Shown: piece after piece, positions 1-8,092 of the stretch
Layout: every line of letters starts with the position of its first letter
How positions within the stretch are numbered: position 1 is the first letter of the stretch
NCBI RefSeq assembly: GCF_021502655.1
Contig: NZ_JAKFFT010000013.1
Span: forward strand, 1-64,000
Source: Dyadobacter sp. CY347
GTDB lineage: Bacteria; Bacteroidota; Bacteroidia; Cytophagales; Spirosomataceae
Length of the DNA: 64,000 bases
Reading direction: 5' to 3'
The notes under the pieces: model-generated
The model's input: only the letters and a program-made list of their open reading frames with translations
Database searches by the model: none
What the model was told of the DNA's origin: nothing
Program-made: the position numbers and the translations under genes

Positions 1-1431
1 TTGCACATCGCGCTCAGCCGTAAGCATTTCAATTTGCTTCTGCTGTTCCTGGATGGCTCTGGTCAAAACAGGAATGAGCGAATTGTAATCCAAAGCCAAG
101 GTCTTATCTGCATCCTTACCTTCCCGTATTAATTGCGGCAGTATCTTTTGAACTTCCTGAGCAATGAAACCGATTTCTGATTTATTGTAAACGCTATCGG
201 CAATGGTCGCCTTTTTCTCGTAGCTCACCGGATTTAGTTTAGAAACAATGCCCAAACCATTTTGAAATGCATGGATATTACGTTTTAAACGCGCATCTGA
301 GGTTAAACTGGCACCGCTATTTCTAACCTCACCAGTGGCATTGATGTCACCGCCTACATCGAGTTGATATTTGGGGTTTAGTTTGTTGATCCCCACAAAT
401 CCATCGTCCTTCAAAATAGTGAGTGCGTCTTTGCTTTCAACAGTTCTAACCCTAAACACGAGCGCTCCGCTTGCACCGATTTTATTTGAATGAAATATCC
501 GCGCGTCGTATCCATCTAAATGTGAGTCTTTAAAATCAACATGGCCATGGGTATCATCAGTTTCATCAAAATCACAGATTTGTATCCCGCCATTTCTCAA
601 TCGAACTGATTGCGTACTAGAAGCTAAATTATCGCCATTCATTTGAGTGAGAGGACCCTTTACACGAAGTTCACTTCCGATATTTTCAGAAAAGGAGGTC
701 CCAATTGTAATCCCACCATCAGGGGCTATTCGCATCCGCTCCGTGGGTACATTATCAATTCCTGTTGTACGGAAAATCAATGGATGCTGTGTAGTTGTTT
801 GGATCCCTGTCACCGCGTTAGCTTCGGGAGAATTAGCCAGATTAATTTTTTTGTTATATTCTGAGAACAAGCCGGTAACAGCTGGTTGTGCAGAACCATG
901 GCCAACGACTGTGGCTACACGGGATGATACACCTGGAGTGAAAGAATTGCTCCTCAATGTCACTTCCTGGTTGCCAGCCCCGCCGTGATATATAGCGGAT
1001 CCGATATCGGCAGGGTTTGATGGCGCTTCATCGTTACTAGTTTTAAACCAATCGAAATCGCTAGTTGGGCCAGATTGACCTTTTTTGTAACTTACCCAGC
1101 CGCTCCCATCCCAGTAATAAACCCCGATGCCGCCTTCCGCTATCGGATAAGAAGTAGATACAGCCTCAACAGCAGCGTTATTATTATACACCTGCATGCC
1201 GGCAGCAGGTGTACCCGCCAAGCCCCAGGTCGTAGTGTTGCCCAGCGATACCCTTGGAAGCAGTAAACCTTTGTTGGCACTTTCCACTTCCAAGACCGAC
1301 CCAGCATTAATAGTTTGTGGATTATCGCCTACTTTTAACTGCGCAAGTGCTTGGGTTCCGCAAATCATACCTGATACAGTGAACGTGAGTGAGAACAAAG
1401 AGGGAATAATTTGCGTAGACAGTCGCTTCAT
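1..1431 (-). CDS. S74-domain (tail-fibre chaperone type) surface protein, C-terminus cut by window edge
   Basis: The reading frame opens at the ATG at 1431 and stays open to base 1, giving 477 residues with no stop, so the C-terminus lies outside the window. It starts with a signal peptide ending ALAQ, then the N-terminal block shared by all five S74 proteins here (KVGDNPQTINA, KGLLLPRVSL, GMQVYN), a variable beta-rich middle, and the S74 intramolecular chaperone domain. The S74 Ser-Lys dyad is visible as SDARLK (S378, K383), followed by SEIGFIAQEVQKILPQL and the start of a coiled coil. Endosialidase-type S74 domains trimerise a fibre and then cut themselves off; whether this copy does so is inference. 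It is the last of three tandem S74 genes on this strand. Its visible 3' end is base-identical to the next gene over 207 bp. Confidence 0.9.
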   Translation of the reverse strand, partial: MKRLSTQIIPSLFSLTFTVSGMICGTQALAQLKVGDNPQTINAGSVLEVESANKGLLLPRVSLGNTTTWGLAGTPAAGMQVYNNNAAVEAVSTSYPIAEGGIGVYYWDGSGWVSYKKGQSGPTSDFDWFKTSNDEAPSNPADIGSAIYHGGAGNQEVTLRSNSFTPGVSSRVATVVGHGSAQPAVTGLFSEYNKKINLANSPEANAVTGIQTTTQHPLIFRTTGIDNVPTERMRIAPDGGITIGTSFSENIGSELRVKGPLTQMNGDNLASSTQSVRLRNGGIQICDFDETDDTHGHVDFKDSHLDGYDARIFHSNKIGASGALVFRVRTVESKDALTILKDDGFVGINKLNPKYQLDVGGDINATGEVRNSGASLTSDARLKRNIHAFQNGLGIVSKLNPVSYEKKATIADSVYNKSEIGFIAQEVQKILPQLIREGKDADKTLALDYNSLIPVLTRAIQEQQKQIEMLTAERDVQ

Positions 1432-1459
1432 GTGAATGTGTGATATAGTAGTGATTTAC

Positions 1460-3028
1460 TTATTTGGAAACAGACGAGGTACTGCCCTTGGAGTTGACAT
1501 TCAAAAGCTTCTTTATTTCAGCTAGTTCCGCAGCTTGTGCTTCAAGCTTGGTGGATTGTACATCAAGCCTTGTCAATTGTGCGTTCAGCTTATCAGATTG
1601 CGTATTCAGTTCCGCAGATTGCTTATTTAACTGAGCTGCTTGCACATCGCGCTCAGCCGTAAGCATTTCAATTTGCTTCTGCTGTTCCTGGATGGCTCTG
1701 GTCAAAACAGGAATGAGCGAATTGTAATCCAAAGCCAAGGTCTTATCTGCATCCTTACCTTCCCGTATTAATTGCGGCAGTATCTTTTGAACTTCCTGAG
1801 CAATGAAACCGATTTCTGATTTATTGTAAACGCTATCGGCAATGGTTGCCTTTTTCTCATAGCTCACCGGATTAAGCTTGGACACAATGCCTAAACCATT
1901 TTCCAATGCATGGATATTGCGTTTTAAGCGGGCATCAGAGGTTAAAGCAACACCGCTGTTTCTAACCTCGCCAGAGGCATTGATATCTCCATTAACAGAT
2001 AATTGATATATAGGATTATCATCGTTAATTCCCACAAAACCATTACTATTAAGAGCAGTAAATGGAATTTTATTATTATTCACACTTTTTAATATCATTA
2101 ATAATCGACCATTCAAGTTAGATCCAGCATGTCTAATTGAGGCGTCAGAATCACTGTTGGAATCAAACACATGGCCAAATTCTATTGACGGTTCACCCAA
2201 TGCGTTGTTCTTATGAAATAATCTTACTATGCCATTCTTCAGTACGACGCTTGCTTCTGCTTCTAAGTCTGAACTACCGCTTCTTTGAAGAAATGAGTTC
2301 TCGACAGTGATTCCGTGATTAAAGGATGGAGAAGTTGTGAATAATCCAATTTTAAAGTTTGGATCTATATGTAAAGCTGGAAGCCCAATAGGAAATTGAA
2401 TTTGAAAAGCATGATTTGATTCAGCTTTCAGGCCTACAACACCACCTCCTAACGTACTTGCGAAAAAATTACCAGCGATCGGCATTGCCGATTCGTGGGC
2501 AGCGCGCACTGAAAATTGAGCAAAATTACTCGCGCCGGTCTCATTTGTTCTTACCATTACTTCCTGATTACCTGCACCACCATGGTAAATCCCACTAGTA
2601 ATATCACCGGGAGTGGATGGACTTCCATTTCCACTAATCTTTAGCCAATCAAAATCACTTGACCCGCCAGATCCAGCTGATTTACTAGGAACCCAGCCAT
2701 CTCCGTCCCATGTATACACTCCTTTACCCCCCGGCGCAGGCGGATAAAAAGCAACTCCCTCCGCAACTGCAATATTAGTATTATACACCTGCATACCAGC
2801 AACCGGCGTGCCGGCCAGGCCCCACACTGTTGTGCTAGTCAGTGTTACCCTTGGCAGGAGTAGGCCTTTATTAGGACTCTCTACTTCCAGCACAGAGGCT
2901 GGGTGGATGCTGGATGGGTTCTCCCCTACTTTCAGCTGCGCGTGACTATTCTGCCCGCTCAATACAAGGACAGCTGTAATGCTAAACGCAATAAAAAGTT
3001 TCGAATGTGTTATGAGTAAAGTCTTCAT
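1460..3028 (-). CDS. S74-domain (tail-fibre chaperone type) surface protein
   Basis: 522 residues. A signal peptide (cleavage near SHAQ) is followed by the shared N-terminal block KVGENPSSIHPASVLEVES, a WDGDGW segment, a variable middle, then LTSDARLKRN with the S74 catalytic pair S364/K369 and SEIGFIAQEVQKILPQL. The C-terminus is a heptad-like coiled coil rich in Q, L and A (residues about 440-510), ending in a Ser/Lys tail. No enzymatic domain is seen in the variable middle, so the passenger is probably structural or adhesive. The gene is 27 nt downstream of the S74 gene at 3056 and 28 nt upstream of the partial one, so the three are probably co-transcribed. Lack of a T9SS sorting domain suggests ordinary Sec export. 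Confidence 0.93.
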   Translation of the reverse strand: MKTLLITHSKLFIAFSITAVLVLSGQNSHAQLKVGENPSSIHPASVLEVESPNKGLLLPRVTLTSTTVWGLAGTPVAGMQVYNTNIAVAEGVAFYPPAPGGKGVYTWDGDGWVPSKSAGSGGSSDFDWLKISGNGSPSTPGDITSGIYHGGAGNQEVMVRTNETGASNFAQFSVRAAHESAMPIAGNFFASTLGGGVVGLKAESNHAFQIQFPIGLPALHIDPNFKIGLFTTSPSFNHGITVENSFLQRSGSSDLEAEASVVLKNGIVRLFHKNNALGEPSIEFGHVFDSNSDSDASIRHAGSNLNGRLLMILKSVNNNKIPFTALNSNGFVGINDDNPIYQLSVNGDINASGEVRNSGVALTSDARLKRNIHALENGLGIVSKLNPVSYEKKATIADSVYNKSEIGFIAQEVQKILPQLIREGKDADKTLALDYNSLIPVLTRAIQEQQKQIEMLTAERDVQAAQLNKQSAELNTQSDKLNAQLTRLDVQSTKLEAQAAELAEIKKLLNVNSKGSTSSVSK

Positions 3029-3055
3029 ATGTTTGTATTTGCTAATATTGGCTTA

Positions 3056-4606
3056 CTATTTAGACGCTTCCAACGTACTTTTGGTAGACTTACTCAAAAC
3101 CTGCTCGATTGCATCAAGTCGTGTAGCTTGTGTATCAAGCAACGCCGACTGTGTATCAAGTTTGCTAGCCTGAAATTGCAGTTTAGCAGATTGCGCTTCG
3201 ATCAGCAGTTGCTGTTCCTGAATAGCCTTGGTAAGGATGGGAATTAGTGAATTGTAATCCAGTGCCAATGTTTTGTCAGAATCTTTGCCTTCGCGCACCA
3301 GTTGTGGCAATATCTTCTGGACCTCTTGGGCGATGAACCCTATCTCTGACTTTTCATAAACTTTACTCTCAATAGAACCCTTTTTCTCGTAGCTAACGGG
3401 CTTCAATTTTGAAACGAGTCTAAGCCCATCCTCCAGTGCATGAACATTGCGTTTCAGTCTGGCATCAGACGTTAAGGCTACACCATTACTTCTAACTTCG
3501 CCGGTTGCGTTAATCTGGCCACCGACTGATAGCTGGTAATCAGGGCTTGTATCATTAATTCCGACAAAGCCGTTTTTTCCTATTAAAGACATTGTTTGGT
3601 ACACGGGCAGAGTAAGGCCATTGCCTCCATTGGCGCCGCCAATACGAAAGTTCAATGAGCCTCCATCTGACTCGTTGTAAATAATTCTTGCCGTTTGAGA
3701 TCCTCCTGCGTAACCCTCTACAAACGAAATGCTTCCGCCATCTAAAAGCCCACTGCCCCATAATTGCAGTGAACCACCCGCCAGTCTAGCACCTTTTGTA
3801 TTAATATTATTGATATCTCCTGCCAGATATAAAATACCTTTTTCCTCCGGAGCCAAGCCATTACCCTCTCGCACATGCAGCATAGCGAGGGGGGATCCTG
3901 TGTTGATCCCTACTCTACCATCACTCGTAATACGCATACGTTCCCTAGGATCTTGAGCTCCGTTCTCGGTTGTACGAAAAACAAGCGGATCCGGCGATAA
4001 ATTTTGGAAACCGGCCGTCCTGCCATACGGTGTGCGATTTTCTGCAAACAAGTTACCAACTACAGGAACGGCAGAACCATGCCCAGCGCTCACCCCTACA
4101 CGGGCAAATACATTGTCGAGCTCAATGGTTCTTACAGAAATCTCTTGATTCCCTTCTCCACCATGATAGATGGCCTTTGATATATCCCCCACATGAGATG
4201 GATTGGAATCGTCATCCAAAAGCCAATCAAAATCCGCCCCCGCTGATCCGGATTCCGGCGTATATTTGGTAGCTACCCAACCAAGCCCGTCCCAATAATA
4301 TATACCTACTCCTTCATTGGTAGTGATATAACCTTGCGAACTGAAGGTTTCTGCATTTATATTATAAACCTGCATCCCTGCGACGGGAGTCCCGCTCAAC
4401 CCCCAAATGTCTGTTTTAAAAAGCGAGACCCTTGGCAAAAGTAACCCCTTGTCGTCTGCCTCGATTTCTAAGGCTGATCCGGCGTTGATTGTTTCCGGAT
4501 TGTCTCCCACCTTAACTTGCGCATATAAACTACTTTCATCGAGTAATGTTGCGATGATCATCACTACTGTCAGTAGCACTTTTTGACTTTTAAACATAGG
4601 TTGCAT
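3056..4606 (-). CDS. S74-domain (tail-fibre chaperone type) surface protein
   Basis: 516 residues. Signal peptide to about residue 30 (SLYAQ), then KVGDNPETINAGSALEIEADDKG, the YYWDGLGW segment and a variable region containing ERMRITSDGRVGINT, typical of fibre-stalk repeats. The S74 domain has LTSDARLKRN (S380, K385) and SEIGFIAQEVQKILPQLVREGKD; a C-terminal coiled coil contains repeated L-D-x-Q-x-x-L heptads. Met4 (MFKSQK) is an alternative start. It is the first of the three tandem S74 genes and follows the T9SS cargo gene at 4689-5963 by 82 nt. The N and C ends are strongly conserved between copies while the middle differs, which fits modular passenger exchange. Confidence 0.93.
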   Translation of the reverse strand: MQPMFKSQKVLLTVVMIIATLLDESSLYAQVKVGDNPETINAGSALEIEADDKGLLLPRVSLFKTDIWGLSGTPVAGMQVYNINAETFSSQGYITTNEGVGIYYWDGLGWVATKYTPESGSAGADFDWLLDDDSNPSHVGDISKAIYHGGEGNQEISVRTIELDNVFARVGVSAGHGSAVPVVGNLFAENRTPYGRTAGFQNLSPDPLVFRTTENGAQDPRERMRITSDGRVGINTGSPLAMLHVREGNGLAPEEKGILYLAGDINNINTKGARLAGGSLQLWGSGLLDGGSISFVEGYAGGSQTARIIYNESDGGSLNFRIGGANGGNGLTLPVYQTMSLIGKNGFVGINDTSPDYQLSVGGQINATGEVRSNGVALTSDARLKRNVHALEDGLRLVSKLKPVSYEKKGSIESKVYEKSEIGFIAQEVQKILPQLVREGKDSDKTLALDYNSLIPILTKAIQEQQLLIEAQSAKLQFQASKLDTQSALLDTQATRLDAIEQVLSKSTKSTLEASK

Positions 4607-4688
4607 TAATTATGATTTACTTGTTTGTCGACAATGTTTACTACTATCATAGAAATGCCTGTAACAACTTTTTACTGGCGAGTTCGCC

Positions 4689-5963
4689 TCAATGGATTAC
4701 AGATATCTTTCTTATATAACTGCTACCATCACTTAGTCGTACCCTGACAATATATAGTCCATTTTGAAGCAAGCTGACATTTATACTGCCGGTGAAAGTT
4801 TTATCTGAACCGAATACTTGTTTCCCTACACGATCATTAATTGAAACCGCTTCTATTTTCTGTAGATCAATGTCTTTAAAATATAAGGTCTTTGAAACTG
4901 GATTTGGAAACATTGTCAGAAACTCAGCTGCTTCTCCAACGTTCACAATTTGAATTTTACTGAAAGCAAAAGTTTTGTCCCGATCCATCATTTTTAGACG
5001 GTAGTAATTTTTTCCAGGCATAGGTGCCTTATCTGTAAAAGTGTAATCCAAACGCGCTTTGCTGTCACCTGCTGCAGCCTGTCTGCCAATCACATTCCAA
5101 TCACTCGCATTTGTGCTGCGCTCAATCTCAAAATAGTCTGTATTGGTTTCTTCCGCTGTCGTCCATCGAAGGTGCCCTAATCCTGATTCAGTGCTTGCAG
5201 TAAAGCTGATGAGCGTAACGGGTAACGGTGCTGATGTAGCCCCAATCGTTATAGCACTATATTTGGTCATATCGGTTATTGTACCGGTGACAAATGTGCC
5301 TTCGACATTAGATGTGGGGGCTGTACCACCACTTAAATTTTCCCATTGGTTAGTCGTTGTATTCCAACCTACCAAACGGATATTAGCTGCCGGATATCCC
5401 TCGCTTCCAGTATTATCCGGCATAGATACACGTATGTTGACTACCGCTGACTTTGTACCGCGGACCCAATCCCAAAAGCCAAGACTCGATACAGATTCAA
5501 TCTTATCTACTCCGGCAGTACCTAAATCGCTAATTTCATTTCGGTCATGCGCTCCACCTGTGGGATCCAGGTTAGTCCCTACATCGCCTTTCCAATAACC
5601 TATTGTAAGTTCTATTTGACCTGCGGCAGAAATAATCTCCAAGGGTCGTATATCATTGCCATCTTGATCTCCAACAGGAAATTGAAATGCTGCCTGCCCG
5701 ACCTTGGTCACGTATCCATTGACATATCTTGCATCGCTTTGGCCCTGAATGATTGTTCCATCTGTAAAATATACAGAGGTTGTTTGAGCGGCACTACGAG
5801 ATGTGATGATATGCCCATTGACGAAAGTGAGGGGTTGAGCATCAATTCGTAAATAACTATTTGCAAATAAATGTGTTGTGCTATTTATCTGAACACCTAT
5901 CTGGGCTTTGGCTATGAAGGCGTTGCAAAAAAAAGCGGCTAGTAGAAATTTAGTTACTTTCAT
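4689..5963 (-). CDS. T9SS type A sorting-domain secreted protein
   Basis: 424 residues. Signal peptide MKVTKFLLAAFFCNAFIAKA, a beta-rich N-terminal region (GHIITSRSA, YVNGYVTKVG, FPVGDQDG), a linker with LPVTLISFTAS that commonly precedes the fibronectin-like module WTTAEETNTDYFEIERS, and a C-terminal T9SS type A sorting domain (MFPNPVSKTLYFKD to the end, with GLYIVRVRLSDG). The sorting domain directs transfer across the outer membrane and removal by a PorU-type sortase; such a sortase is encoded at 28653-32006. A paralogue of the same architecture lies at 20332-21624, also beside an S74 gene. Function of the N-terminal part is unknown. Confidence 0.92.
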   Translation of the reverse strand: MKVTKFLLAAFFCNAFIAKAQIGVQINSTTHLFANSYLRIDAQPLTFVNGHIITSRSAAQTTSVYFTDGTIIQGQSDARYVNGYVTKVGQAAFQFPVGDQDGNDIRPLEIISAAGQIELTIGYWKGDVGTNLDPTGGAHDRNEISDLGTAGVDKIESVSSLGFWDWVRGTKSAVVNIRVSMPDNTGSEGYPAANIRLVGWNTTTNQWENLSGGTAPTSNVEGTFVTGTITDMTKYSAITIGATSAPLPVTLISFTASTESGLGHLRWTTAEETNTDYFEIERSTNASDWNVIGRQAAAGDSKARLDYTFTDKAPMPGKNYYRLKMMDRDKTFAFSKIQIVNVGEAAEFLTMFPNPVSKTLYFKDIDLQKIEAVSINDRVGKQVFGSDKTFTGSINVSLLQNGLYIVRVRLSDGSSYIRKISVIH

Positions 5964-6319
5964 TTGTTTAAGTAGGGTGTTGATTAATTCGAAATACCTG
6001 TAATAGCCTTATACTGATCACTCATTGCAAAAGCCATTTCATCATTACCGCCATTTTCAAATCAATATTTGAATAAAAATGTAAGTGTGTGATAGGCCTG
6101 TCACAGCCAGTATGAATGCTGAGACTTCCAATTAATCCTATGTCAGTGTGTGGAAGAATCTAGTGTGTGAATGTGATCCAGAACAATTGCTAGCGCGTTT
6201 AAACCACAAGCCGACCTGGCCTAAAAGGCCCACATTTGCAAATAACCTATTGCACTATACGTAAACAAATATATCGTCACATTTGCCGACTACCATCTTG
6301 GTAATGATTTTCAGATAGA

Positions 6320-6390
6320 CAAAATTAACGCGTTAGCATATTTCTTTTAGTAAAGAAGGATTAACAATTATAAAAAATTATAAAATAGAT
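6320..6390 (-). promoter_or_regulatory. Phased A/T array promoter (site a)
   Basis: On the minus strand, blocks ending in ATA/TTAA are spaced about 10 bp. The last TTAA (6361-6364) lies exactly 33 nt upstream of TAATTTTG (6320-6327 on this strand), a Bacteroidota -7 box. It would drive the T9SS cargo gene starting at 5963, with a leader of about 350 nt. It belongs to a family of nine such sites in the window. Confidence 0.6.
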
Positions 6391-6773
6391 GAACACCAGA
6401 TAAAACCATCATAAATTGAAATAAAATCCGGTTTATAAATACCTGAAAAACTATACTGGTGATTTTTAAAGTATTGGATAAGCAATCATTAATCCATTAA
6501 TTATGAAAAATATCTTCCCCTAAAATTAGGGAAGATATCCATATTACTGCTCAACGTCCCTGTTACCTAAACTTTACCATTTCAATTTGTACTAAAAAAA
6601 ACGCGTTATTATTAAATGTTGGTGACCACTATTATTAGTTAATAAATCAGTTTTGTGATCTATGTTTAGTAAGTAAATATGCCAACTCAACCTCATTAAT
6701 ACATAAGTATTGCTGCGGCAAATAAATAGCTTTGCAGTTTCTCACTCGAAAAATAGGTTGATTAATAATATTG

Positions 6774-6841
6774 CAAAATTATATAATCTATGAATAGCCA
6801 GAAATAAATACTTGTTAAAAAGTATAAAAATTTATTAAATT
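6774..6841 (-). promoter_or_regulatory. Phased A/T array promoter (site b)
   Basis: Minus strand: an array containing TTTTTATACTTTTTAA, with TTAA at 6815-6818 exactly 33 nt upstream of TAATTTTG (6774-6781). The next gene on this strand starts 800 nt away and has its own array (site a), so this copy may be a second promoter or a relic. Confidence 0.5.
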
Positions 6842-6978
6842 TTGAATGCCAGCGCCTTCATACTGTTCAAAGAGGAATAATAGCATGTAAACTACCACGA
6901 AATGCCTCTAAATAGGATAGTATAAATTGATGTATTGACCATCGTGAGTCGCTGTTTGAAATGATTTTATCTCTCTAT

Positions 6979-7008
6979 TTGAAGATGTCATTGCTTTTAC
7001 TAAATTTG
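6979..7008 (+). promoter_or_regulatory. Bacteroidota housekeeping promoter for the response regulator
   Basis: TTG at 6979-6981, a 19-nt spacer, then TAAATTTG at 7001-7008. This fits the Bacteroidota -33/-7 consensus (TTG-N19-TAnnTTTG) and sits 53 nt before the ATG at 7062. Unlike the phased-array promoters it has a proper -33 TTG. Confidence 0.65.
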
Positions 7009-7061
7009 TAAACTATCCTAAGTTTCAAATTGGTACCTATCACAATAGAATAAGACGTTTT

Positions 7062-7751
7062 ATGGAACAGCCTCATCTGTTGCTGATCGATGATGAACTC
7101 CAATACAGTGAACTGACAAAGGAATATTTAGAAATGAAAGGCTGCAAAGTCATGTTAAAACATGATGCACAAGCTGGCTTTGATGCTTTTAAATTACATG
7201 TTTTCGATCTGTGTGTTTTGGACATCAAGATGCCAAAAAAGGATGGATTTACTCTTGCCGAAGAAATCAAGTTGGTTGATGAGCTGATGCCTATTATCTT
7301 TCTGACCGGCCAATCGCTTAAAGAAGACAGGATTAGAGGCCTTACTCTTGGAGCTGATGATTATCTTACAAAGCCATTCAGTATGGAAGAACTTTATCTT
7401 CGTATTTTGGCGGTCTTAAAACGTGTAAAAGTCAAGGGACATGTCAGAAAGTCAGAACCTTACCAGCTAGGAAATTCAAGTTATGATCCTCATCTTCAAC
7501 AGCTAGTCGTTTCCAGTAAAACGATTAAACTCACCTCAATCGAATCAAAACTCCTTAACCTGTTTTGCAAACATCAAAATCAGGTGTTGATGCGGGACGC
7601 TGCCATCATAGCTATATGGGGTGACGAGGAGCATTACCGAGGTTATAGCCTGAACGTCTATATTAGCAAGCTTCGCAAATACCTCAAAGATGATCCTAGT
7701 GTCGAGATTATGAACTTGCATGGGGAAGGTTATAGGCTAATAATTAAATAG
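7062..7751 (+). CDS. OmpR/PhoB-family response regulator
   Basis: 229 residues. The receiver domain (about 1-120) has the acidic pair D10/D11, phospho-acceptor D54 (VLDIKMP), T82 and K104 (LTKPF), so all switch residues are present. The C-terminal winged-helix DNA-binding domain (about 135-229) shows the family pattern LTSIESKLLNLFCKHQNQVL and NVYISKLRKYLKDD, ending in GEGYRLI. It is followed 7 nt later by an Hpt-domain gene and is convergent with the hybrid kinase at 8093-13735, which suggests it is the output of that phosphorelay. Winged-helix regulators of this family bind tandem repeats spaced 10-11 bp, which makes it a candidate binder of the phased A/T arrays; this is inference. Confidence 0.95.
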   Translation: MEQPHLLLIDDELQYSELTKEYLEMKGCKVMLKHDAQAGFDAFKLHVFDLCVLDIKMPKKDGFTLAEEIKLVDELMPIIFLTGQSLKEDRIRGLTLGADDYLTKPFSMEELYLRILAVLKRVKVKGHVRKSEPYQLGNSSYDPHLQQLVVSSKTIKLTSIESKLLNLFCKHQNQVLMRDAAIIAIWGDEEHYRGYSLNVYISKLRKYLKDDPSVEIMNLHGEGYRLIIK

Positions 7752-7758
7752 ATATTTT

Positions 7759-8082
7759 ATGGATTTATCTCTGTTAAGGAGCCTTATGGGCGATGACGAG
7801 AAACTGCTTAATCATTTTGTTACGATATTTAAAGCCCAGGCTCCTAAGCAAATAATAATGCTCTCGCAGCTGTGTGAACAAGATAAGTGGGAAGACTTAT
7901 CCATAGCCGTTCACAGCTTAAAAACACAATTTAATTACGTTGGTCTTAGCACATTTTCAGAACGGATGCGCGATATGGAGAAACAGATAGATTTAGGCGA
8001 AACGGGATCAATTAAACAACAAATCCAACACTTTACTGATGATTTTAACGAGTTTTGGAGTATAGAATTCTCTACTCAGTAA
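7759..8082 (+). CDS. Hpt (histidine phosphotransfer) domain protein
   Basis: 107 residues, a single Hpt four-helix bundle. The phospho-accepting histidine is H52 in the motif AVHSLKTQFNYVGL (H-x-L-K then G). Hpt proteins carry phosphate from the receiver of a hybrid histidine kinase to a separate response regulator. Its place, 7 nt after the OmpR-type regulator and ending 10 nt from the convergent end of the hybrid kinase gene (which carries its own C-terminal receiver), fits a three-protein relay: kinase His to kinase Asp to Hpt His to regulator Asp. No DNA-binding or membrane part is present. Confidence 0.9.
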   Translation: MDLSLLRSLMGDDEKLLNHFVTIFKAQAPKQIIMLSQLCEQDKWEDLSIAVHSLKTQFNYVGLSTFSERMRDMEKQIDLGETGSIKQQIQHFTDDFNEFWSIEFSTQ

Positions 8083-8092
8083 TTGACTACCC

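Larger units (their letters stand above)
5964..7061. other. Gene-poor 1.1-kb intergenic region
   Basis: AT-rich DNA without a supported gene. It holds two phased A/T promoter arrays facing left (6320-6390 and 6774-6841) and a standard promoter facing right for the response regulator at 7062 (6979-7008). I see no RNA gene. Confidence 0.6.

Noticed and set aside
647..988. 113-codon plus-strand frame opposite an S74 gene
   Set aside because: It is the complement of a strongly conserved S74 coding region, with no signal of its own.
6210..6230. Small GGCC/GGCC hairpin as a terminator or riboswitch
   Set aside because: Only a 4-bp stem, no T tract and no gene nearby.
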